NCBI GenBank assembly: GCA_017624085.1
Contig: JAGANU010000001.1
Coordinates: 42,388-106,387 of the forward strand
Direction of reading: 5' to 3'
Length of the DNA: 64,000 nt
Source: Coprococcus sp.
GTDB taxonomy: Bacteria; Bacillota_A; Clostridia; Lachnospirales; Lachnospiraceae
The notes below the pieces were generated by a model that saw nothing but the letters and a program-made list of their open reading frames with translations, was not told the DNA's origin and did not search any database. Within the stretch, counting starts at the first letter, position 1. Each line of letters starts with the position of its first letter. A program made the translations under genes and the position numbers. Positions 53,273 through 62,292 of the stretch are shown here, piece by piece.

Positions 53273-54322
53273 TCAATTAACAATATTATACTCATCATCC
53301 GTAATGGTAAAGTAATCCCTTATCCCTTCACTGACATACACATTCTTTTCGCTGTCTATCAATATTACATCAGCTCCCTTCTTCTTAACAAGCATAAGAG
53401 CCTCATCAATGTCCATAAGCATACACAGCGTTGACAATCCATCCGACATAAGTCCGTTATCACATACTACTGTTGCACCGATAACACCTTTATCAGCCGG
53501 ATATCCTGTTTTGGCATCAAGAATATGATGATACCTTACATTATCCTTTATGAAATATTTCTCATAATCCCCCGAGGTAGATATAAATGCTTCCCTGTCT
53601 TTAGGTATAGAAAGTATACCCATAGCATCGCCATTTTCAGATCTGGGGTTCTTCACACCTACCTTCCAGTCTTCTCCATCCGGCTTGCTTCCACACACAT
53701 AAATACTTCCTCCTAACGCAATACATGCACCATAGCAGTCACTTTCATTTAGTAGCTTTGCTGCCACATCGCATCCGTAGCCCTTTCCAACAGCACCAAG
53801 ATCTATAGACATATCAGGGGCTGAAATATATACACAGCCCTCATAGCAGGACACCTTTGACACATCAACATGTGTCATAGCCTCCTTTATACTCTCCTCA
53901 GATGGAATAGCTGTACTTCCTTCCTCGATACCCCATACATCGGATAAGGGTCTTATTGTAATATCAAGTAGTCCCCCACTTTCCTCTGAAAGAGCAAGAG
54001 TGTCACTTATCACGCCATACAGCTCACCGCTTACCTCATAGCCGGTATCCGGCATATAGCCTTCATTTAATCTGTAAAGCTCTGACTCCTCGCTCCTCCA
54101 GGATATCACATCTCTGTCAAGGGTATCCTCTGCAGAAACAAGTTCGTCAATAATCCTGTCGCCATCTAAAGCATACACGGTAAAGGAAGCCGCAGTTCCC
54201 ATGACTATGGTATTCCTGTTATATTCCGTTTTCGTTCTGTTTTTCAACCCGCTTATTACCACTAAAGCAACAATAGCCGCAGCCAGAAAGGCTGCGGCAC
54301 ATATCTTAATACTTCTATTCAT
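53273..54322 (-). CDS. apbE: FAD:protein FMN transferase ApbE
   Basis: A 349-residue extracytoplasmic, membrane-anchored (helix ICAAAFLAAAIVALVVISGL) ApbE protein that attaches FMN covalently to Thr of RnfD and RnfG. Conserved: NTIVMGTAASFTVYA, DLGAVGKGYGCDVAAKLL, GACIALGGSIYVCGSKPDG and HHILDAKTGYPADKGVIGAT with the metal-binding Asp. It lies upstream of the rnf genes on the same strand, which fits the maturation role. It begins 11 bases after the RelA/SpoT-like gene. Confidence 0.95.
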   Translation of the reverse strand: MNRSIKICAAAFLAAAIVALVVISGLKNRTKTEYNRNTIVMGTAASFTVYALDGDRIIDELVSAEDTLDRDVISWRSEESELYRLNEGYMPDTGYEVSGELYGVISDTLALSEESGGLLDITIRPLSDVWGIEEGSTAIPSEESIKEAMTHVDVSKVSCYEGCVYISAPDMSIDLGAVGKGYGCDVAAKLLNESDCYGACIALGGSIYVCGSKPDGEDWKVGVKNPRSENGDAMGILSIPKDREAFISTSGDYEKYFIKDNVRYHHILDAKTGYPADKGVIGATVVCDNGLMSDGLSTLCMLMDIDEALMLVKKKGADVILIDSEKNVYVSEGIRDYFTITDDEYNIVN

Positions 54323-54333
54323 TATCCAAACCT

Positions 54334-56130
54334 CTATTTCAGGTATTCATCATGTACCTGTTCTCTAAGGGAATATCTGAAGGACTTTTCGTACTCCACA
54401 CTTTCACTTATGCTGTGATTAACCTCCTCGAAGAAGCTTTGATTGATGGTCTCCATTTTATATATGACAGGCTCATTCGCATGTTTCTGCCACATCATTA
54501 CTCCTCCATCAATAACATCCTTACCGTACTTCTCCTCAAACAAAGACTTACACTGTCCTGTACATAAGTATACATGTGCAAGCCCCCCCAGCGTCTTCTT
54601 AAGCATATCAGTCCTTATGATATACCCGTCACAGTCAATAGCCCACTGTGGTACCTGGTAAGGCTTTACAATGACAATAACCGGCATATTCCTGTCAGGA
54701 CTGTCAATTATCCTATTTAGCCTGTCAAAGTCAATCTCCTCGGGCTCGTCGCCGTCTTGTAAAAGCACTCCTCCATCAACAAAGCCTGAAGTATTGAAAA
54801 TATCCTTCATAAATTTTGGCCTGCTGTACCTTCTTTCCTTGACGCTGATAGTCTCACATATATTATCAACTGTCAACCTGTAAATATCTCCATCAGGAAC
54901 AATATCTGTCTTTACATGCCATATTACTCCGGCTTCCGAGTTGCTTATATGCTGAAGATCCATGTGAAATTCTGATTCTTTGTTGGAAATATATACCTTA
55001 TAGCCTATGGTAGAATAATCTATGTCAGACAATTCCTCCGGCATCTGTGGAAATACAGCGCTTATATGTTCTCTTACCCAGTTGTACACGATACAGCAGG
55101 CTCTAATATATCCATCAGGCATTATTCCAACCTTATGGCTATATACCACATTTGGGACCATAGGCTTTATCTCCGGTCTCATCTCTGTGCGAACAGCAGG
55201 AACGAACTGCTCCTTGTCAAGAAGCCTGGATATGTAATCATTATGTATAATCTCTTTATTAATCAGATACAGAACTCGGTCCGGTGTTAACTCCTTATGA
55301 TACTTTTTATTAAGCAATATCTCAACAAGCTGTCTCTTTGTCACCATATGGAACTGCTCAACAAGCTCCGGGTTGTGGTCAAGATAATCTCTCAGCTCCG
55401 GCTTTAACGGATCCTGCGTAATTCTCAGTCTGTACTTGCTCCTTATCGCATTCTCCCAATTCTTTTCCTTGTATTGGGATTCATGAATTCTGTTGAAAAT
55501 CTGGATGATAGACCAGTCACACAGCTCAAGATTCGCTATAATACTGTTCATAACCCTTGATAAGTCCTCATGTCCGGTCCACAGATCGGATTCCTTTGAA
55601 TCTGAACCCAGCTTATACTTATATCTCATCTCATGCTCAATCTCATGCCAGCCCTCAAAAAGAACTGTCCTAAGCTGTACCTCAAAGGTCTGGTCGAAGG
55701 GCTTCTCCCACACGGAGGACGGAATATTTCTTATGTACTTGCTTGGAATTCTAAATACACCGTTACACTTCTGTGCTTCAAATTTATTCTCCTCATTTTT
55801 TGTCTTTGACCAATTGTCAACTAGGAAGGTCTCCTCAAGTATCCTCTCACATATGTCCATATCCTCAAGGTAAAAGAGATTGATTCGTATACCGATTATA
55901 TCCTGTATTCTTCTTCCGCCTGGCTCGGCGCTATATTTGCCGGATTTAAGCTTTTGCCTTAAGGAAGCTTCTGTCTTGATTCTTGATGTGCTGTTAAAGT
56001 ATAAGCCTGCGTTGTTTAGCTTTGTAACTAATGTATTAAGCAGCTTGTTCTTTACAATATTTATTTCCTCTATTTCATGCTCCGCCAAAAGCTTTTCATC
56101 ACTTTTATATTCAAATTCACTATATGTCAT
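54334..56130 (-). CDS. RelA/SpoT-like nucleotidyltransferase fused to an unknown C-terminal domain
   Basis: A 598-residue protein. Residues about 20-180 resemble the (p)ppGpp synthetase domain: FNSTSRIKTEASLRQKL, RIQDIIGIRINLFYLED with the conserved Asp, and FEVQLRTVLFEGWHEIEHEM with the ExQxRT and EH. The tyrosine-bearing GYxSxH loop of active synthetases is not found; CNGVFRIPSKYI stands there. No HD hydrolase, TGS or ACT domain is present. The remaining 400 residues are unrecognised; the end has a GLAHVYLCTGQ... GGVMMWQKHA pattern that I associate with uncharacterised C-terminal domains. It lies 11 bases before apbE. It could be a diverged alarmone enzyme, a toxic or defence nucleotidyltransferase, or a regulator. 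Confidence 0.72.
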   Translation of the reverse strand: MTYSEFEYKSDEKLLAEHEIEEINIVKNKLLNTLVTKLNNAGLYFNSTSRIKTEASLRQKLKSGKYSAEPGGRRIQDIIGIRINLFYLEDMDICERILEETFLVDNWSKTKNEENKFEAQKCNGVFRIPSKYIRNIPSSVWEKPFDQTFEVQLRTVLFEGWHEIEHEMRYKYKLGSDSKESDLWTGHEDLSRVMNSIIANLELCDWSIIQIFNRIHESQYKEKNWENAIRSKYRLRITQDPLKPELRDYLDHNPELVEQFHMVTKRQLVEILLNKKYHKELTPDRVLYLINKEIIHNDYISRLLDKEQFVPAVRTEMRPEIKPMVPNVVYSHKVGIMPDGYIRACCIVYNWVREHISAVFPQMPEELSDIDYSTIGYKVYISNKESEFHMDLQHISNSEAGVIWHVKTDIVPDGDIYRLTVDNICETISVKERRYSRPKFMKDIFNTSGFVDGGVLLQDGDEPEEIDFDRLNRIIDSPDRNMPVIVIVKPYQVPQWAIDCDGYIIRTDMLKKTLGGLAHVYLCTGQCKSLFEEKYGKDVIDGGVMMWQKHANEPVIYKMETINQSFFEEVNHSISESVEYEKSFRYSLREQVHDEYLK

Positions 56131-56337
56131 TACACCATTCCTTTATAAATAATATTGCAATCACACTTCCTTGATATTATAACACATATTTTGTGTATTT
56201 TGTATAAATTATTGTTAAGTTTTCATAAAAAGTAGTGCAAATACACTCTTATTACTTCCTTATATACACTTTTCTTGCAAAATATGATTAAATATATATA
56301 ATTATTTAATGTTACTTACACGTATGAGAGGTTTTTT

Positions 56338-58262
56338 ATGATATTAGACTGTCAGGGCATCTGTAAGGCTTACGGAACGGATGTCATATTAAACAATATT
56401 TCGTTTCATTTGGAAGAAAAAGAAAAGCTGGCTATAGTTGGTATTAATGGCGCCGGTAAGACCACTCTTCTAAGAATAATAATGGGTAAGGAGCAGGCTG
56501 ACTCCGGTCAGGTTGTAATAGCTAAGGACCGTACTATAGGCTATCTATCCCAGGATCAGGAGAATAATTTTAACACTACCGTCATTGGCGTAATGATGGA
56601 CACCTTAAAGCCTATTCTGGACCTTCAGGATAAGCTTCGAGAGCTTGAGGAAGCTATGAAGGTACTAAGCGGCGCTGAGCTTGACAGAACTCTTGAGCTA
56701 TACAACAAGTATACCCACGAATTTGAATATAAAAATGGATACAGCTGTGAAAGTGAGGCAAAGGGTGTTCTAAAAGGCCTTGGCTTTGAAAAGTCCGATT
56801 ACGACCGCCATACTGACTCTCTTTCCGGTGGGCAGCGAACAAGACTCGCACTCGGCCGCCTTCTTATGCAAAAGCCCGATATAATCATTCTGGATGAGCC
56901 AACGAACCATCTGGATATGGAATCCATATCATGGCTTGAAGGCTTCCTTTCGTCATATCAGGGAAGTGTTATTATTGTGTCTCACGACAGATATTTCCTC
57001 GACAAGATCGTTACTAAGGTTGTTGAGCTTGACAATACACATAGCCTTATCTATAACGGCAACTACTCTTATTTTGCTGAAAAAAGAGCCGAAATAAGAG
57101 AAAACCTGATGAAGGCTTATCTTAACCAGCAGCAGGAAATAAAGCATCAGGAAGAGGTAATTACAAAGCTCAAGCAGTTTAACAGGGAGAAATCCATCAA
57201 ACGTGCTGAAAGCAGAGAAAAACAGCTGGCAAAGGTTGAAAGACTTGACAAGCCTACAGAGGTTGCATCAGAAATGAAGCTTTCCCTTGAGCCATCCATT
57301 CTAAGCGGCGAGGATGTGCTTACAATAAAGGATTTATCGAAGAGCTTTGGTGATAACCTCCTGTTTGACGGACTCGAAATGGATATAAAAGAGGCGAGCA
57401 TGTTGCCCTGATTGGTGGCAATGGTACCGGAAAAACAACGATACTAAAAATTATAAACAAGCTGGTGAATAAGGATGCCGGAGCAGTTGTTTTAGGCTCT
57501 AGAGTACAGATAGGCTACTATGATCAGGAGCATCAGGTGCTTACAATGAGCAATACAATATTTGACGAGATAAGTGATGCCTATCCGGACCTGTCAAATA
57601 CAAGAATACGAAATGTTCTGGCAGCATTTCTTTTTACCGGGGATGATGTATTCAAAAAGATCTCTGACCTCAGTGGAGGTGAAAGAGGCAGGGTATCTCT
57701 TGCAAAGCTTAAGCTATCCTCCGCCAATTTCCTTATTCTTGATGAGCCGACAAACCATCTGGATATCACATCAAAGGAAATACTTGAGAATGCCATCAGA
57801 AGCTACACGGGTACAGTTCTGTATGTTTCCCACGACAGATACTTTATAAACCGTACCGCCACACGAATATTGGAGCTTGCTGACAAAAAGCTTACATCAT
57901 ATATCGGCAATTATGATTATTATGAAGCTCACCGAGTGAGCAGAGTTCAGTCAGGAAGCCCATTTACTCCTGTTTCCGGAACAACAGAAGAAAAACAGGC
58001 ACCTGCCATCTCCCAGGCAAAGCTATCCTGGCAGGAAAGCAAGGCTGAGGCGGCAAGACTTAGAAAGAAGGCAAATGATCTTAAGAAGGTTGAGGAAGCT
58101 ATTTTTGAGCTTGAATCTTCCATCGCGGACATAGATGAGCAGTTTATGCTGCCGGAAAACGGCTCAAATGTTGCTCTACTGTCAGAGCTTACAGCAAAAA
58201 GAAAGGATGCTGAAGCACAGCTTAATGAATTATATGAGAAATGGGAAGAGCTGTCTGAATAA
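56338..58262 (+). pseudogene. ABC-F ATPase gene split by a one-base frameshift
   Basis: Together the two frames (56338-57411 and 57413-58262) encode a 641-residue ABC-F protein of the YdiF/Uup class, ribosome-associated ATPases that include antibiotic-resistance members. First half: GINGAGKTTLLR, SLSGGQRTRLALGRLL, IIILDEPTNHLD, plus the helical linker. The frame breaks at an A-run at 57388-57391: with one more A the reading is DIKRGEHVALIGGNGTGKTT, the second Walker A, instead of stopping after ASMLP. The second half continues with DLSGGERGRVSLAKLKLS and LILDEPTNHLD. A -1 slip on AAAA would restore the frame. It may be a real mutation, a programmed shift or a sequencing error. Confidence 0.9.
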
Positions 58263-58287
58263 TTCAGACAGCTCTTCCATTTAATTT
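58244..58287 (+). terminator. terminator overlapping the end of the ABC-F gene
   Basis: Perfect 17-bp arms (58244-58260 and 58262-58278) that include the last codons and stop, followed by ATTTAATTTTTT. It separates this gene from the convergent NlpC/P60-like gene. Confidence 0.88.
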
Positions 58288-58297
58288 TTTACATACT

Positions 58298-60757
58298 CTA
58301 GTGTCTTATATGTACAATTTTCTTTGCATACTGACCTGAAAGGTCGTAGGCAGAATTACTTATGTAAACTTGATCGGATGCTCCCATTCCACCCTGAATA
58401 ATCCAGTATTCCGGCTTATTGCCGCTGTCGCTTCCCCAGTCATGAACATGGGCATCACAGGTAGCTGCTGATATTCCAAAGCCCTTTAAGTAATCCTTAA
58501 CAGCCTTTGCACTGGTAAACTTGCCAAGGAATATTCCAACATGAGTAGGCTCACCGTCTGTATAGTAGACAATAACATCACCCGGGATTAAGGCGTCATA
58601 AGAGAAGCTCTCTCTGTCCTTAGTGAGTTCAAACTCTGTCTTGGCTCCCCATGCTCCATTTGAGGCAACAATACCCGTCGCCGTAACCTCCTTTTCAGCC
58701 CAATAGGAGCAGCTGTTTCCTGAATTTACAAGCAGTCCCCCACTTGCAAAGCTTGTATACTTCAGTGTCATATCAACTGTAGGATCGCTGCCACCTGCAT
58801 ACTTTAACGCATTTGCCACAAATACATTACAGTATATTCCGGTCTTTCCAAGATATGCTCTTGTTACACGCTTCATCCATGTATCGTAGTCCCAGCCAAG
58901 CTGATCAACCTTAAAGCATCTTCCGTACGCATCAAACTTATATACAACGCCATCTACTGTCTTCTCCTGAGACCTTAAACAGACACCGTTTGCACTGCTG
59001 TAATAATATACAGACTTCTTGTTAATTACTGCCCTCTTAAGGCCTTCTGATGTACTTGTTAGCTTGGCACCTGACTTATATATGGTTGTCTTCTGGGTAG
59101 CATCATAGTACACATACTGAGTAACATTCACATTTTCGCTCACATACACTGCGCTTGTGCTATTTATAGTCTTCCAACCGCTGCTTCTTGACAGCTTACC
59201 GGCCGGATCAATATAGTAATAGCCTCCCGGAATGTAAACAACGATATTTTTCTGCTTTATCCAGCAATTATTGTTGTAAACCCTGTATGTATCAGCGTAG
59301 GCAGAAACAGGGTGACTCTTCTTATAATACAGTATGTCTGACAGTCCCTTTGAATCTATGTGCATGGAAATACTGTTGTATGCCGGAAGCCAAATATTCT
59401 TCGCAACTGACCATTTGCCACCTGTTGTTGGCACATATGCTCTGTATCTTATTCCATCAGGCTTTACACCGTACTTTACTGTACCCTTTTCAATGTAATA
59501 TCTTACAAGTGGGGACTTTACATACCATTTGGTTCCGGTATATTTCTTTCCATTTACAAAATATATGAACGTTCCGTTTACATTAAGAAGGCCATTTCCA
59601 CTGCTCTTCCAAGTTCCATTTTTCAGCGAATATAATCTTCCTGCATATGAAGAATCCTCAAATTCTTCAGTATAGTATACCTTTGTAGCAATATTCTTAT
59701 CTGAGAAATAGAAAACATAGGTTTTAAAATCCACCCAGACTTTACTTACCGCCTTGCCATCCTCACCAAAATAGTAATAATCGTTTCCTACCTTCTCCAG
59801 AGAATTTTTATTTGTAACACCGGCCTCATAAAAATATATTCCTGTAGTAGTCTTTCTAAGTCCGGAATATGCATGACCCTTGCTGTTAAATAGAACCTTT
59901 ATATTATTTACACTTACAGACCTTCCCTTTACCATAGAAGAAGTTCTGCCTGAATAGCTGTAAAAAAACTCTCCAAAGTATACACTTACTATATGTCCCT
60001 CAAACAGCTGGACATACTTTATGGAATTGATGCTTATGCATTTTCTTATATCATCCTCTGTAAGCTCGCCTGTCTGTGATGCACTTCCGTATTTGTACCA
60101 GCCGTCAGCAAAAACAAGCTTTCCGCTTACATAGTAATTATAATAGTCTCCGCTGGCACATATTCCTGTTGCTGCCACACCATTTTCATAATATGTATCA
60201 CCATAAAGGCCTGAAATATTTACCGAATAATCCTTATTGTAGGTAAATTGGAAAAGTGATATCTTCTCCGACGGTTCCATTTTTATTGCCACAGTCCTCT
60301 TTGAGGAGTCATATACCATTGACTCAAGCATGTCAAAGCTTGTATCGGTGTAGCTTCCGTTATACTCCGCATTGTCATCACTGTCATCTGCCACTACAAG
60401 ATAAAACTTGGAATTGTACTTAATAAGTGCATAAGTTATCAAAGTGTCCGGGTCCTCGGCAGACGCAATAAAATAGCTTCTTTTCTCCGCAAATGTAAGT
60501 CTGAACATCCCATCCGTTGAATTTGAAAATACAAATGACTTGCTGTCCATCACAAGTGATGTTTCTTCTACAATACTGCCAAGCTCAGCATAATCCTGTG
60601 TATCAGACACAGCATTGCCCGAGGCTGAAGCATCCTGTACATAGGGCAGTTCTCCGGCTAGGGCATTGGGTCTTCCTACACATAAAACAAAGATAACCGC
60701 ACAAAAAATTATCGCTATATATATTGAAACAATACGTTTTATTCTATTTTCTATCAT
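58298..60757 (-). CDS. secreted NlpC/P60-like protein with cell wall-binding-type repeats
   Basis: An 819-residue secreted protein. The signal peptide ends near GRPNALA (residue 34). The middle, about residues 190-620, is a series of short Tyr/Gly/Lys-rich repeats (YYFGEDGKAVSKVWVDFKTY, GTFIYFVNGKKYTGTKWYVK) similar to choline/glucan-binding CW repeats. The C-terminal 200 residues look like an NlpC/P60-type Cys peptidase: Cys in GIYCNVFVANALKYAGG, His in GEPTHVGIFLG preceded by GDVIVYY, and a further aromatic/His region EYWIIQGG. It likely cleaves or binds peptidoglycan at the cell surface. Start ATG 60757, 10 bases from GGAGG. Confidence 0.82.
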   Translation of the reverse strand: MIENRIKRIVSIYIAIIFCAVIFVLCVGRPNALAGELPYVQDASASGNAVSDTQDYAELGSIVEETSLVMDSKSFVFSNSTDGMFRLTFAEKRSYFIASAEDPDTLITYALIKYNSKFYLVVADDSDDNAEYNGSYTDTSFDMLESMVYDSSKRTVAIKMEPSEKISLFQFTYNKDYSVNISGLYGDTYYENGVAATGICASGDYYNYYVSGKLVFADGWYKYGSASQTGELTEDDIRKCISINSIKYVQLFEGHIVSVYFGEFFYSYSGRTSSMVKGRSVSVNNIKVLFNSKGHAYSGLRKTTTGIYFYEAGVTNKNSLEKVGNDYYYFGEDGKAVSKVWVDFKTYVFYFSDKNIATKVYYTEEFEDSSYAGRLYSLKNGTWKSSGNGLLNVNGTFIYFVNGKKYTGTKWYVKSPLVRYYIEKGTVKYGVKPDGIRYRAYVPTTGGKWSVAKNIWLPAYNSISMHIDSKGLSDILYYKKSHPVSAYADTYRVYNNNCWIKQKNIVVYIPGGYYYIDPAGKLSRSSGWKTINSTSAVYVSENVNVTQYVYYDATQKTTIYKSGAKLTSTSEGLKRAVINKKSVYYYSSANGVCLRSQEKTVDGVVYKFDAYGRCFKVDQLGWDYDTWMKRVTRAYLGKTGIYCNVFVANALKYAGGSDPTVDMTLKYTSFASGGLLVNSGNSCSYWAEKEVTATGIVASNGAWGAKTEFELTKDRESFSYDALIPGDVIVYYTDGEPTHVGIFLGKFTSAKAVKDYLKGFGISAATCDAHVHDWGSDSGNKPEYWIIQGGMGASDQVYISNSAYDLSGQYAKKIVHIRH

Positions 60758-60795
60758 ATCAGTCTTACCTCCATAGATGTATTAGTCACATACCA

Positions 60796-62292
60796 TCATA
60801 GTACACGATTTTTACTGCATGTGAAATATATAATCTGATATTTGTGGGAAAGATTACCTATAAGCTCCTTCACCTTATCCATCGCCTTATCGTCCAGATT
60901 AACAAAGGGATCATCCATTATAAGCATAGGCTTTTCCCCTTCATACATTGCATCTGCAACTGCAGCCCTCATACAAAATCCAACAAGTGCACTTTGTCCT
61001 TTGCTAAGTGTGTCTGTACCTCTGAACATTCCTTTTTCTCTATAGCTTAGCACCATCTGTCCATCAAGGAGCATATCAGGTGTATTCTCGGATACGACGC
61101 TATAGTATGTGTTAAATGCATTTAGCACAGGAGCTGTATATCTGGCAGTAAAGCTCTCCTTTGCCTTTTCCATAAGAGTTCTTGTAGTACAAACAAGCTC
61201 ATATGTGTGAAGATTTCTTTTCAGACATTTCTTTCTATCATCAAGCACTACACTTAACTCCTCCATGTCCGAAAGCTCTTTTTTTAGTGTGGCTATCTCC
61301 ATATCATACTCTGCTATAGCCTCTTTCTCATCATTGCTGCTATCAAAATATTCATCAATATCTCTTCCTATATCTGAAAGCTCCTTTTTTGTTCTTCCGG
61401 TTTTTATACCACAGGCACATAATAGCACAAAAAGGAAAAGCACCAATGCGGAAAAAGGATACAGATAACCTTTCGGTAATAAATCAAATAAGCAAAGAAT
61501 CAATAAAACTGAGGATAACAGTACAAAAAACAAATTGAGATAAAAGGCTGCTACACACCTTCTATATTTTCGGTTCACTCTTCTTTCCATGGCAAGCATA
61601 TCTGATGCCTTACCCTTTGTTTCATTTCGTACCTTCAAAAGCTTTTCAATACGGCTTTTAATATGTGGAATTTTTCGCACCTTCTCATTAAGCCTCATAA
61701 TTTCCTGTTTATCCTTATATAGCTCTCCGGTACGTCTTTCCGGGGACTTTACATTTGACAGCTTTTTTAATGTTCGCATAGCTGCTTCATAGTCTCTCAT
61801 ATCAAAGGCGCAGGCTGCGATATTTCCTATCTTGGCATTTATGCCGTCGGTTATCTCCGCTATAATATCCTTCTGTCCAATAAAAACAGAGCTGGCAAAG
61901 GAGTCAGCATCAAGCTCAAAAAGCTCTTCTCCAATATTCTCAGTAAAATCAAGGCTTCTCTTTCCTGTTGCATCGTCATACAGTGCACACTCATCATCAC
62001 TTTGCTTTACACCAAAGGACCGCATAAGCCTATATCTTTTCTCTCCGACCTCAAACACTATCTCACCGCCGTACACATCGCTGCCCCACGGCTTGTAACG
62101 TTTTCTTTCCTTGTCGATATCACTTCTCTTGTTTTCCCCCATAAAGCCATAAAACATAACTCTTATGAAAGCTGCAAATGTACTCTTACCCCAGCCATTC
62201 TCCTTTAACAGGCAGTTTATGCCATCATGAAAGACAAGCTGGATATTCTTAAGCCTTCCAAATCCATGTACTGTGCAGGAAATCAATCTCAA
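60796..62292 (-). CDS. SbcC/YhaN-like AAA ATPase with a membrane hairpin
   Basis: A 498-residue SMC-type ATPase. N-terminal half-site: LRLISCTVHGFGRLKNIQLV and Walker A ENGWGKSTFAAFIR; C-terminal half-site: signature TLSKGQSALVGFCMRAA and Walker B PMLIMDDPFVNLDD. Instead of the very long coiled coil of SbcC, about 200 residues of helix flank two hydrophobic segments (FYLNLFFVLLSSVLLILCLF and PFSALVLFLFVLLCACGI), so the hinge tip sits in the membrane, as in YhaN-like proteins. The start is TTG 62292, overlapping the stop of the phosphoesterase gene; GTG 62301 is too close to GAGGAGG. It is the partner of that gene. Confidence 0.85.
   Translation of the reverse strand: MRLISCTVHGFGRLKNIQLVFHDGINCLLKENGWGKSTFAAFIRVMFYGFMGENKRSDIDKERKRYKPWGSDVYGGEIVFEVGEKRYRLMRSFGVKQSDDECALYDDATGKRSLDFTENIGEELFELDADSFASSVFIGQKDIIAEITDGINAKIGNIAACAFDMRDYEAAMRTLKKLSNVKSPERRTGELYKDKQEIMRLNEKVRKIPHIKSRIEKLLKVRNETKGKASDMLAMERRVNRKYRRCVAAFYLNLFFVLLSSVLLILCLFDLLPKGYLYPFSALVLFLFVLLCACGIKTGRTKKELSDIGRDIDEYFDSSNDEKEAIAEYDMEIATLKKELSDMEELSVVLDDRKKCLKRNLHTYELVCTTRTLMEKAKESFTARYTAPVLNAFNTYYSVVSENTPDMLLDGQMVLSYREKGMFRGTDTLSKGQSALVGFCMRAAVADAMYEGEKPMLIMDDPFVNLDDKAMDKVKELIGNLSHKYQIIYFTCSKNRVL

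Noticed and set aside
56338..57411. Reading the ABC-F frames as two separate genes with a start at 57465
   Set aside because: The second Walker A falls between the two open frames, no ribosome site precedes 57465, and adding one base rebuilds a normal 641-residue protein.
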